NCBI GenBank assembly: GCA_007129135.1
Contig: SKWB01000337.1
Location: 1 to 7,353 of the forward strand
Reading direction: 5' to 3'
Source of the DNA: Halococcaceae archaeon
Lineage (GTDB): Archaea; Halobacteriota; Halobacteria; Halobacteriales; Halalkalicoccaceae
DNA length: 7,353 nt
How positions within the stretch are numbered: position 1 is the stretch's first letter; every line of letters starts with the position of its first letter. A program made the position numbers and the translations under genes. Shown here piece after piece: positions 1 through 6,125 of the stretch. The notes under the pieces are model-generated. The model worked only from the letters and a program-made list of their open reading frames with translations. It was not told the DNA's origin and did not search any database.

Positions 1-323
1 AGATGACGGGCACGCTCACCGACGACTCCCCCTACCTCGACGAGGACGAGGCCGTCGGGGTCGAGTTCACCTGCGACCGTTGTGGCGACAACGCGACGCT
101 CTCGGTGAACTCCTTTCTGCTCTTCGAGCCCGCCGTCGTCGCCTTCCACTACGACCACGGGATCGACGTCGACGAGGTCGACACCTGGAACGTCTCGTTC
201 ACCGACGAGGACGTCGAGGTGCTCTCGGAGGAGCCGTGGCGCGTCCGCTCCGTGCTCGAGGTCGACGGCGACTCGCTCTCGCTCGTCGTGAGCGAGGAGC
301 TCTCGGTGACCGTCGAGAACTGA
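1..323 (+). CDS. C-terminal part of a probable ArsR/winged-helix transcriptional regulator (5' end outside window)
   Basis: An open frame runs in from the left edge and stops at 321-323. The first ATG is at 3-5, but no promoter can be seen upstream and the codon before it is cut, so this is probably the tail of a longer gene with that Met internal. In the 106 visible residues there is one CxxC knuckle (C24, C27 from the ATG) followed by a beta-rich stretch with VVAFHYDHGID at 45-55, then a W-x-x-x-F strand and an EEPWRV motif at 76-81. From memory, this pattern matches the C-terminal domain of haloarchaeal ArsR-type HTH proteins, where two CxxC pairs form a zinc-ribbon-like unit; the first pair would lie upstream of the window. 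The DNA-binding half is not visible, so the regulator assignment is inference. It could instead be a complete small zinc-knuckle protein. The following gene is tail to tail with it. Confidence 0.65.
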   Translation, partial: MTGTLTDDSPYLDEDEAVGVEFTCDRCGDNATLSVNSFLLFEPAVVAFHYDHGIDVDEVDTWNVSFTDEDVEVLSEEPWRVRSVLEVDGDSLSLVVSEELSVTVEN

Positions 324-432
324 CGGGGCTGGCCGGTTCCACGGCTCCTCTCTGACGGACCGCTCTCCGTTCGTGTCCTTGGGACCGGTAGCCGCCTCTC
401 GATCCGACCGATACACAGCTAAACAGCTCGTA
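324..432. other. Convergent intergenic region, no gene seen
   Basis: These 109 bases separate two genes that end toward each other. I see no coding frame with a start, no T-rich terminator and no strong repeat. One small inverted repeat, GTCC-TTG-GGAC at about 375-385, is too weak to call. Confidence 0.4.
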
Positions 433-636
433 TCAGCGGCGGAGTTGCCGGACTATCACCCAGAGGGCGACGACGAACGCCGCGATACCGGCGAGCATGA
501 GGAGGAAACCGATCTCGGGAAGGCCGGCGAAGACGGCGCTGGTCCCGACCGCGACCGCGAGGATTCCCCCCACGACGAGGCCGACGAACAGCCGCACGCT
601 CACGCCCTCGCCTGGTTCCTCCGGCCGGTCGTCCAT
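433..636 (-). CDS. Small two-helix membrane protein, function unknown
   Basis: This 67-residue protein starts at ATG 636 (reverse strand) and stops at 433-435. The N-terminus is short and acidic (MDDRPEEPGEG). Two hydrophobic segments follow, about residues 14-36 and 41-62, and the protein ends in a basic RQLRR tail. The positive-inside rule would place the tail in the cytoplasm, giving a helical hairpin with both ends inside. Codon third positions are strongly G/C as in the neighbours, and the hydrophobic pattern is too regular for a chance frame, so I accept it as a real gene. It is divergent from the propeller lipoprotein gene, with 80 bases between the start codons, so the two may share control. 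I do not recognise a named family. GTG codons at positions 12 and 14 are alternative starts that would remove the acidic head but keep both helices. Confidence 0.6.
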   Translation of the reverse strand: MDDRPEEPGEGVSVRLFVGLVVGGILAVAVGTSAVFAGLPEIGFLLMLAGIAAFVVALWVIVRQLRR

Positions 637-654
637 GGTTCGAGTAGCGGGTTC

Positions 655-666
655 GCAAGCTTAGGG
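655..666 (-). promoter_or_regulatory. Weak TATA-like element for the small membrane protein gene
   Basis: On the reverse strand this reads CCCTAAGCTTGC and is centred about 25 bases upstream of the ATG at 636, the spacing expected for a leaderless haloarchaeal transcript. The match to a TATA box is poor, so this is only a candidate. Confidence 0.3.
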
Positions 667-703
667 CTGTGGATCGACAACGAAACGCTCAATCGCCGTG
701 CCC

Positions 704-710
704 GAGAGGA
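704..710 (+). promoter_or_regulatory. Shine-Dalgarno-like site deciding the start of the propeller lipoprotein
   Basis: GAGAGGA lies six bases before the ATG at 717. Together with the Tat signal and lipobox that begin right after this ATG, it favours 717 over the in-frame GTG at 669. No convincing TATA box at leaderless spacing was seen, which fits a transcript with a leader. Confidence 0.5.
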
Positions 711-716
711 CCCCCT

Positions 717-1922
717 ATGACCGATCGCAGCGCGCGGACACGCCGGGGTCTCCTCCGGGGCGTCGGCACGCTCGCCCTCGTCGGCCTCGCGGGCTGTTCC
801 GAGGACGACGAGGAGCCACCGGCGGACGACACCGACGCGGACGGGGTCGAGGACGATGACGGGGACGAGGCCGAGGATGACTCCGGGGACGGTGACGAGG
901 ATACCACCGAGTCGTGGCCGATGTTCCGCTTCGACGCGGCGAACACCGGCGTCGGGGACGGCTCCGGACCGACCGGCGACGGCTCCGAACTGTGGACCGT
1001 CGAGACGGGCGGCTCCGTCTACGGCTCGCCGACGGTCGTCGACGGCGTGGTGCTCGTCGGGAGCTACGACGACAGCCTCTACGCGGTCGACGCCGCGGAG
1101 GGCGAGGTGCTCTGGGAGCTCGATCTCGGCGACGACGTCTTCTCCTCCCCGGCGGTGCTCGACGGCTTCGCCTACGTCGGCAGCTTCGACGAGAGCCTCT
1201 ACGTGGTCGACGTCGAGACGGGCGAGATCGAGAACCAGCGCTCGCTCGACGCCGAAGTGGGCGCGTCGCCGACCATCTCGGAGGGGACGATCTATCTGGG
1301 GACCGACGTGGGCGAGGTCCTCGCGCTCGGAGCGACCGAGTGGACCGCCGAGACCGAGGGGCCGGTCGTCGCCACCCCCGCCGTGGCCGAGGGTCGCGTC
1401 TTCGTCGGGAGCTTCGACGGCGTCCTCTCGGCGCACGACGCCGACGACGGCGAGACGCTCTGGGAGTTCGAGGAGGGCTCGACGTTCGAGGCGACGCCGG
1501 CGGTCTCGGACGGCCTCGTCTACGCGGGGACGCGCGATGGGACCTTCTACGCGCTCGATACGGAGGACGGCGGGATGGCCTGGGGTGTCGAGGGGGGCGA
1601 CTGGACCGCCTCCGGCCCGGCGGTGTTCGACGGAACGGTCTACGTCGGTAACGACAACGGCGCGCTCGCGGCGTTCGACGCCGCGGACGGCTCCCAGGTC
1701 TGGACCGTCGACACCGGCGGGCGGGTCTGGTCGTCGCCGACGGTCGCCGACGGCGTCGTCTACGCGGCCAACCGCGACGGATCGGTCTTCGGTCTCGACG
1801 CCGAGAGCGGGGACGAGGTCTACAGCGCCGAGATCGGCGAAGTGGCGTTCTCGTCCCCGACGCCGGTCGGCAGCCGGCTCTACGTGGGGACCGCCGACGG
1901 CTCGATCCACGCCCTCGAGTGA
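717..1922 (+). CDS. Tat-exported lipoprotein with eight PQQ-like beta-propeller repeats
   Basis: The 401-residue product has a twin-arginine signal (R9-R10 before a hydrophobic stretch) ending in a lipobox LAGC with C27, so it is predicted to be exported folded and lipid-anchored on the outer face of the membrane. Residues 28-66 are a low-complexity linker made almost only of Asp, Glu, Gly, Ser and Thr. The rest is a beta-propeller of PQQ-like (BamB/PQQ-dehydrogenase type) repeats. Units begin at P105, P145, P185, P221, P261, P301, P341 and P381 with a 40-residue period and the pattern P(T/A)V.DG.VYVG..D..LYA.DA..G..LW. The first blade is probably completed by the N-terminal WTV strand (93-95), giving an eight-bladed ring. 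No catalytic site or clear quinone ligand is visible, so the role is unknown; binding or scaffolding at the cell surface is inference. Unit 3 is four residues short. The start at 717 is chosen over GTG 669 because the signal peptide begins there. Confidence 0.88.
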   Translation: MTDRSARTRRGLLRGVGTLALVGLAGCSEDDEEPPADDTDADGVEDDDGDEAEDDSGDGDEDTTESWPMFRFDAANTGVGDGSGPTGDGSELWTVETGGSVYGSPTVVDGVVLVGSYDDSLYAVDAAEGEVLWELDLGDDVFSSPAVLDGFAYVGSFDESLYVVDVETGEIENQRSLDAEVGASPTISEGTIYLGTDVGEVLALGATEWTAETEGPVVATPAVAEGRVFVGSFDGVLSAHDADDGETLWEFEEGSTFEATPAVSDGLVYAGTRDGTFYALDTEDGGMAWGVEGGDWTASGPAVFDGTVYVGNDNGALAAFDAADGSQVWTVDTGGRVWSSPTVADGVVYAANRDGSVFGLDAESGDEVYSAEIGEVAFSSPTPVGSRLYVGTADGSIHALE

Positions 1923-1940
1923 TACCGACCCCTCGCTGCG

Positions 1941-1952
1941 GAACCCTTTTGC
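1941..1952 (+). promoter_or_regulatory. BRE/TATA-like promoter of the Fe-S scaffold gene
   Basis: GAACCCTTTTGC sits between the propeller stop codon and the scaffold ATG, with its T-run centred about 30 bases before ATG 1979. The spacing predicts a leader of only a few bases. It supports separate transcription of the scaffold gene despite the short 56-base gap. Confidence 0.5.
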
Positions 1953-1978
1953 GCCGCCTCTCCCTACCCAGTTCAACT

Positions 1979-2392
1979 ATGAGCATGGGCTCGGACATGT
2001 ATCGCGAGCAGATCCTCGACCACTACAAGAACCCCCGTAACTACGGCGAGCTCGAGGAGCACACCTTCTCACACCTCGGCGAGAACCCGATGTGCGGCGA
2101 CGAGATCGAGGTGTTCGTCCGGCTGGACGACGAGGACCGGATCGAGTACGCCTCGTTCCAGGGCGACGGCTGTGCGATCAGCCAGGCGAGCGCGAGCATG
2201 CTCACCTCCCACATCCGTGGGATGAGCATGGAGGAGCTCCAGGAGCTCGGCACCGACGACGTGCTCGACCTGCTGGGCATCGAGGTGACGCCGATGCGGG
2301 TGAAGTGTGCGGTGCTCGCCGAGAAGGTCGCCCAGGACGGCGCGGAGATCTACGAGGGCGAACGCGAGGTGGAGAAGACGACCACGGAGTAG
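1979..2392 (+). CDS. sufU: SufU/IscU-type iron-sulfur cluster assembly scaffold protein
   Basis: This 137-residue cytoplasmic protein belongs to the NifU-N/IscU/SufU family, which receives sulfur from a cysteine desulfurase and assembles or relays Fe-S clusters. The family signatures are all visible: DHYKNPRNYG at 14-23, NPMCGD with C39 and D41, GDGCAIS with C65, and RVKCAVL with C110. The three Cys plus Asp form the zinc or cluster site. The 45-residue spacing between C65 and C110 resembles classical IscU, but Lys rather than His precedes the third Cys and the second Cys is in a GDGC motif, both SufU-like. ATG 1979 is preferred because of the promoter spacing; ATGs at 1985 and 1997 are also possible, since homologues often begin MGSDMY or MYR. 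The frame's upstream extension to 1919 overlaps the propeller gene and looks non-coding. The downstream gene starts directly after its TAG, implying translational coupling. Confidence 0.93.
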   Translation: MSMGSDMYREQILDHYKNPRNYGELEEHTFSHLGENPMCGDEIEVFVRLDDEDRIEYASFQGDGCAISQASASMLTSHIRGMSMEELQELGTDDVLDLLGIEVTPMRVKCAVLAEKVAQDGAEIYEGEREVEKTTTE

Positions 2393-2668
2393 ATGTCCGA
2401 CCGCCAGGCGGTCGCCACCCTCCACTCCCACCTCGAAGCGACGGCGGAGCTCCCGTTGAGAGCGGAGGCCAACCGCTGGATCGGCGAGGCACAGGCGGTC
2501 GCCGCCGACCTGGTCGACGCGCCGGAGGAGGTCGTCGAACGGCGGGTCGGACACGTCGCCGAACTGCTCTCTCACGTCGAGGAGACCGGCCATCCGGCAG
2601 CCGACGAGCACGTCGCCGAAGCCAGGACGCTCGCCGAGCGGCTCTCCGGTTGCGACCCGTCCGACTGA
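2393..2668 (+). CDS. Conserved haloarchaeal small helical, His-containing protein coupled to sufU
   Basis: The protein has 91 residues and no signal peptide or membrane segment, and it appears to be all alpha-helical with an acidic, Ala- and Glu-rich composition. Its ATG immediately follows the TAG of the scaffold gene. A GGAG inside the end of that gene lies three bases before the start, so translation is probably coupled. Six histidines (H11, H13, H54, H61, H67, H73) and one cysteine (C87) are a notable number for this size and could bind a metal or simply be surface residues. From memory, similar proteins are annotated as uncharacterised in other haloarchaea, but I cannot give a family number. 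A role alongside Fe-S assembly is suggested only by position. The gene ends seven bases before the stop codon of the convergent DUF460 gene. Confidence 0.75.
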   Translation: MSDRQAVATLHSHLEATAELPLRAEANRWIGEAQAVAADLVDAPEEVVERRVGHVAELLSHVEETGHPAADEHVAEARTLAERLSGCDPSD

Positions 2669-2675
2669 CCCGGCC

Positions 2676-4643
2676 TCACCCGCCGTTCTCGACGCGGTGT
2701 TCGCTGATCAGCCGGTCGACCATCGCCGTGTTCTGCTCGCGCCGGCGTTCGGCCGCCCGCTCGTGCCAGTCGTCGATCACCGCCTCGACGTCGCGTTCGC
2801 GGGCGACCGCGAGTTCGTCGACCTCCTGGATCCGTACCTCGCTCGCCGGCCCGACGGGGATCGACCGCTCGAACAGCACGTCCTCCGCGGCGTCGGAGAG
2901 CCCGCCGTGTTTCAGCACGACCCGGGGCTCGGTCTCCGCGAGGCGTTCGGCGGTCTTCCGCCCGGCACCGCTCGCGTCGCGCAGGAAGACGACGTCGCCC
3001 TCGATCAGGCCGTACTCCTCGTCGGTTCGCTCGATCGCCGCCAGCGTGAACTTCTCGACCGGTTTGACCGAGACGAGCCCCTGGCGTTTCTCGCTCACGT
3101 CCGCGAAGTTCGAGTGATCGAGCTTCCAGAGCTCTTTCAGTCGCTCTAACTTCTCCGCGAGGGCGTCGCGTTCCTCGCGGGCCTCCTCGCGCTCTCCTCG
3201 CAGGCGGTCGGCCTCGCGCTCGAGGCGACGGACCTCGCGGCGCTCTCTCGCCCGTCGTCGCTCGTCGCTCCGGGCGGCCTCCAGGTCGCCCTCCAGCGCC
3301 TCGATCACCTCGTCGCGTTCGTCGATCGTCCCCCGGAGCTCCTCGGCGTGCGAGCGGAGCCGTTCGACCCGCCGTTCGAGGTCGCGGATCCGCCGCTCCT
3401 CCTCGCTGAGCTCCCGCGGGGTGTGTTCGGACCTCTCCTCCTCCTCGGGCTCCTCGTCCGAGAGGGACGCCAGCACGGCCTCGACCGACTCGCCGTCGCC
3501 GACGACGCGCGCGATCACCTCCTCGCGATCGATCCTGGCGGGGACCTTCCGCGCGATGCGGGCGAACTGGTCGGCGCGGTCGTCGTGGGCGAACAGCGCC
3601 GCCGCCAGCGCGTCGCGTTCGTGGTCGTTGTCGTAGCTCTCCTCGCGGGTTCGGTGGAGCTTCCGGTCGACCGCGAGGTCGCGCTCGGGCGTCCAGCCCG
3701 CGGCGTCGAAGCTCCGACGGAACGACTCGACCGTCCCCGGCATCGGCGTCACGTCCGCCGCGATCAGGAACGGCCGGCCCCGCTGGATCAGCCACTCGAT
3801 CACCTCCGCGGTGTCCGCCGTGCGCGTGCTCCAGACGTCGAGCACCTCCCCGTCGATGCCGACGACCGCCACCGCGGTGGTCGTCCCCGGATCGATCCCG
3901 ACGATCACGTAGTCGCGGCGTTTGGCAAGCGGGTGGAACTCGATGCCGTCGGTGCGCTCGCGCTCGATCTCGACCCGGATGTCGCCCACGCGTGTCGCCG
4001 AGACCGGGATCTCGTCGGGGGTCGCCTCGACGGTGAAGACGGCGTTCGCGTAGCCGCCGTACTTCTCGGTCACGTCCATCTCGTACTCGAGGCTCGCGTC
4101 GTCGAGTTTCGACTCGATCTCGCGCGCTCTCCGCCTGACAGCACCGTGGATCCGGCGGGTGAAGCGGTCGGCACTCCACCCACCCTTCCCGGTCGACCGC
4201 CCCCGCGAGACCTTCACCCGGGTCGTGTTCGTGAAGGCCGTCACCTCCGAGCCGACGTTGCTCGCGGCCAGGCGGGCGGCCGCCTCCGCCTCCTTCATCG
4301 GCTCCTTCCCGTAGGGGATGCCGTGACGGGAGGCCACTCGCGACAGCGGCTCCGGGCGCTCGGCACCCGTCACCTGGACGAGCGTCGTGGTATCGGGCAA
4401 CTCGCGGAGAAACCCGACGAGGGCGTCCTTGTCGGCGGCGAGTTCGTAGACGTTGTCGGTCGCGACGATCGCCGGCTCCTCGCGCTCGATCAGCCGTCTG
4501 AGCTTCCGGTAGGAGACGACGTCTCGATCCGTGTTCTCACCGTCGAAGGCGACGACGGCGTAGGAGGGCGCGTCGCCGCGGATGTTCCCGCTGTGGACGT
4601 CCACGCCGAAGATCACCCTGTCGAGGGCTCGCAGCGTGCTCAC
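2676..4643 (-). CDS. DUF460 (COG2433) predicted RNase H-fold nuclease with long coiled coil
   Basis: From the GTG at 4643 the product has 655 residues. The start is supported by a TATA-like box 26 bases upstream and by the family pattern beginning just before IFGVDVHSG (11-19). The longer open frame to 4793 overlaps the RNase Z gene and adds a Ser/Arg/Pro-rich shadow. Region 11-135 resembles a divergent RNase H-like unit (D15, D63). Region 140-240 is basic and includes RGRSTGKGGWS at 147-157. Region 246-355 is the better-preserved RuvC/YqgF-like unit: GIDPGTT with D251, IAADVTP with D297, and a late acidic helix HERDALAAALFA with D344. An acidic linker near 396-407 leads to a charged coiled coil at about 411-508, then a conserved C-terminal domain (510-655). 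The family is archaeal and predicted to be a nuclease acting on structured nucleic acids; activity here is inferred. It lies 46 bases downstream of the RNase Z gene. Confidence 0.88.
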   Translation of the reverse strand: MSTLRALDRVIFGVDVHSGNIRGDAPSYAVVAFDGENTDRDVVSYRKLRRLIEREEPAIVATDNVYELAADKDALVGFLRELPDTTTLVQVTGAERPEPLSRVASRHGIPYGKEPMKEAEAAARLAASNVGSEVTAFTNTTRVKVSRGRSTGKGGWSADRFTRRIHGAVRRRAREIESKLDDASLEYEMDVTEKYGGYANAVFTVEATPDEIPVSATRVGDIRVEIERERTDGIEFHPLAKRRDYVIVGIDPGTTTAVAVVGIDGEVLDVWSTRTADTAEVIEWLIQRGRPFLIAADVTPMPGTVESFRRSFDAAGWTPERDLAVDRKLHRTREESYDNDHERDALAAALFAHDDRADQFARIARKVPARIDREEVIARVVGDGESVEAVLASLSDEEPEEEERSEHTPRELSEEERRIRDLERRVERLRSHAEELRGTIDERDEVIEALEGDLEAARSDERRRARERREVRRLEREADRLRGEREEAREERDALAEKLERLKELWKLDHSNFADVSEKRQGLVSVKPVEKFTLAAIERTDEEYGLIEGDVVFLRDASGAGRKTAERLAETEPRVVLKHGGLSDAAEDVLFERSIPVGPASEVRIQEVDELAVARERDVEAVIDDWHERAAERRREQNTAMVDRLISEHRVENGG

Positions 4644-4663
4644 GGCTCCACTAGTGGCCCTCG

Positions 4664-4675
4664 GAACAAATACCC
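4664..4675 (-). promoter_or_regulatory. TATA-like promoter of the DUF460 gene
   Basis: The reverse strand reads GGGTATTTGTTC here, centred about 26 bases upstream of GTG 4643. This is ideal spacing for a leaderless transcript. It supports both the GTG start and transcription independent of the RNase Z gene. Confidence 0.55.
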
Positions 4676-4689
4676 CACGGCAGGCACTC

Positions 4690-5610
4690 TCACTCGGGGT
4701 AGGGGACGTCGATCCGCTGGCCGTCCTCGGCGACGAACGCCCCCTCGAACACGTTACCCGCCTCGGTCGCGAGCATGGAGACGTCGCCCGCATACCTGGA
4801 GGAGACGTGCGTGAGCGCGAGCCGTTTCGCTCCCGCGCGTCTCGCCACCTCGGCGGCCTCCCGCGCGGTGGAGTGACCCGTCTCGCGCGCCCTCGTCGCC
4901 GCCTCCTCCACGAACGTCGCGTCGTGGATCAGCAGGTCGGCCCCGTGGGCGGCCTCGACCACCGACCCGGCCGGTCGGGTGTCGCCTGTGTAGACCAGCC
5001 GCCGTCCCGCCCTCGGCGGCCCGACGACCTCCTCGGCGCTGACCACCGTCCCGTCCTCCAGTTCGACCGCCTCGCCGTCGTGCAACCGCGAGAAGAGCGG
5101 TCCCTCCGGGACGCCCAGTTCCTCCGCGCGCTCGCGGTCGAACCGCCCCTTCCGGTCGTCCTCGACCAGCGCGTAGCCCACCGAACGCGTCCGGTGGTCG
5201 GTCTCGAACGTCCGGACCTCGTAGCCGTCGCCCTCGAACGCCACCTCCCCGGCACGGACCTCGCGGACGTCGACCTGGAACGAGGGGCCTGCGTCGATCG
5301 CGGTCAGGAGCTTCCGCACCTCGTTCCCGGTACCGACAGGGGTCGTCACCGACAGCGGCGCCGTGCGCTCGTTGAACGCCATCGTCTGGAGCAGCCCCGG
5401 CAGCCCCAGGACGTGGTCACCGTGGATATGCGTGAGGAAGACCGCCGAGAGCGAGAAGCCGGTCGAAAAGCGCATCATCTGTCGCTGGGTCCCCTCACCC
5501 GCGTCGAAGAGGAACTCCTCGCCCTCGCGGTTGACGTGGAGCGCACTCGGGTTCCGCCCGGCGGTCGGCACCGCCCCACTCGTCCCGAGAAACGTCACAC
5601 GGAGGGTCAT
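4690..5610 (-). CDS. rnz: Ribonuclease Z (tRNase Z, short form)
   Basis: This 306-residue metallo-beta-lactamase-fold endonuclease cleaves the 3' trailer of precursor tRNAs in the cytoplasm. The metal site is complete: HIHGDH at 61-66 (H61, H63, D65, H66), H139 in TDHR, D210 in YTGDT, H246 in GHST and H268 in LTHVSSRY. Other family marks are the N-terminal VTFLGTSGAVPT at 5-16, FDAGEGTQRQ at 35-44, and a flexible-arm-like region with LGVPEGPLF at 165-173 that is expected to grip tRNA. Length is normal for the archaeal and bacterial short form. ATG 5610 is chosen because the family N-terminus starts there and a TATA-like box lies 27 bases upstream. The membrane protein gene ends 51 bases before it and the DUF460 gene begins 46 bases after it, all on the same strand. 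Confidence 0.96.
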   Translation of the reverse strand: MTLRVTFLGTSGAVPTAGRNPSALHVNREGEEFLFDAGEGTQRQMMRFSTGFSLSAVFLTHIHGDHVLGLPGLLQTMAFNERTAPLSVTTPVGTGNEVRKLLTAIDAGPSFQVDVREVRAGEVAFEGDGYEVRTFETDHRTRSVGYALVEDDRKGRFDRERAEELGVPEGPLFSRLHDGEAVELEDGTVVSAEEVVGPPRAGRRLVYTGDTRPAGSVVEAAHGADLLIHDATFVEEAATRARETGHSTAREAAEVARRAGAKRLALTHVSSRYAGDVSMLATEAGNVFEGAFVAEDGQRIDVPYPE

Positions 5611-5631
5611 CGGAAGGGAATGGGCGGGGGT

Positions 5632-5641
5632 GACGTAAACG
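5632..5641 (-). promoter_or_regulatory. TATA-like promoter of rnz
   Basis: The reverse strand reads CGTTTACGTC, centred about 27 bases upstream of the rnz ATG. The spacing fits a leaderless transcript and suggests rnz can be transcribed on its own. Confidence 0.55.
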
Positions 5642-5655
5642 GGCTTCGCTTGAGA

Positions 5656-5669
5656 GCGGCCTCAGCCGC
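5656..5669 (-). other. Short GC stem-loop over the membrane protein stop codon
   Basis: GCGGC and GCCGC form a perfect five-base-pair stem with a four-base loop that contains part of the TGA stop. No T-run follows in the direction of transcription, so this is not a standard archaeal terminator. It could slow or mark the transcript end, or be chance in GC-rich DNA. Confidence 0.25.
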
Positions 5670-6036
5670 CCGCCTCCCACTTCCCGGCTTTCACCTCGTG
5701 GGAGACCGAGGCGACGTAGCCGAGGACGAGGAAGCTGACGACCGCCCCGAGGATCGCGCCCGCTACCAGATCGACGAACCCGCCGACCGCGTAGAAGACC
5801 ATCGCCACCAGGTACGCCCAGGGTCGAAGCAGCAACAGCCCCCAGAGGACGGCGAGTTGGACGACCGAGGACACGACGAGGATCACGCCGACGACCGCCG
5901 GACCCTCGGCGAGATAGAGCGGGGCCGCCAGCAACGAGAGGACGGCCCCGATCAGTCCCAGCCCGCAGATGATCCAGATCCCGGTCGGGGGGTCCGGATA
6001 CTCGGGCTCAGGTGTAGGCCCCTGGCTCTTCTCCAT
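5662..6036 (-). CDS. Four-helix integral membrane protein, function unknown
   Basis: From ATG 6036 the product has 124 residues. A short Pro/Glu-rich N-terminus (1-18) precedes four hydrophobic segments at about 19-44, 47-70, 72-93 and 95-111, and the protein ends in a short charged tail (SHEVKAGKWEAGG). The aromatic pair RPW at 71-73 sits at a predicted membrane boundary. There is no signal peptide beyond the first helix and no visible catalytic motif. The pattern resembles small haloarchaeal membrane proteins of unknown role; I cannot name a family. The open frame continues upstream to 6366, but that part is Arg/Pro/Gly-rich, overlaps the next gene in another frame and looks like a shadow, so the internal Met is chosen. 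The gene lies 51 bases before rnz and 89 bases after the 157-residue gene, so co-transcription is possible. Confidence 0.75.
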   Translation of the reverse strand: MEKSQGPTPEPEYPDPPTGIWIICGLGLIGAVLSLLAAPLYLAEGPAVVGVILVVSSVVQLAVLWGLLLLRPWAYLVAMVFYAVGGFVDLVAGAILGAVVSFLVLGYVASVSHEVKAGKWEAGG

Positions 6037-6056
6037 GCACAGAGACAGGTATTTCC

Positions 6057-6066
6057 GATGATACGA
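6057..6066 (-). promoter_or_regulatory. Candidate TATA-like element for the membrane protein gene
   Basis: The reverse strand reads TCGTATCATC, centred about 26 bases upstream of ATG 6036. A second AT-rich stretch (GGAAATAC, 6049-6056) lies closer, so the assignment is uncertain. The 89-base gap 6037-6125 holds nothing else I can identify. Confidence 0.35.
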
Positions 6067-6125
6067 GTTGCGGCCAGCCGGCGACCCCGACCGCGGCCGG
6101 GTCGAAGAGGGAGTCCGGTGTCGGA

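Noticed and set aside
600..1998. Two long reverse-strand open frames (458 and 427 residues) opposite the propeller gene
   Set aside because: They are Arg/Pro-rich mirror frames caused by GC-rich codon use. The forward frame has a clear Tat lipoprotein signal and regular propeller repeats.
2092..3117. 341-residue forward frame spanning the scaffold, the small protein and the end of DUF460
   Set aside because: It crosses three well-supported genes out of frame and is dominated by Arg, Gly and Pro.
3110..3420. Repetitive-looking CTCGCG/CTCCTC tracts suggesting a DNA repeat
   Set aside because: These are codons for the Glu/Arg-rich coiled coil of the DUF460 protein, read on the opposite strand, not a separate repeat element.
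4644..4793. 50-residue N-terminal extension of the DUF460 protein to ATG 4793
   Set aside because: It overlaps the 3' end of rnz by about 100 bases and is Ser/Arg/Pro-rich, and a TATA-like box is correctly placed for the GTG at 4643.
3348..4814. A 488-residue forward open frame opposite the DUF460 gene
   Set aside because: It is a shadow of the minus-strand gene. It has no family motifs and has composition typical of antisense haloarchaeal frames.
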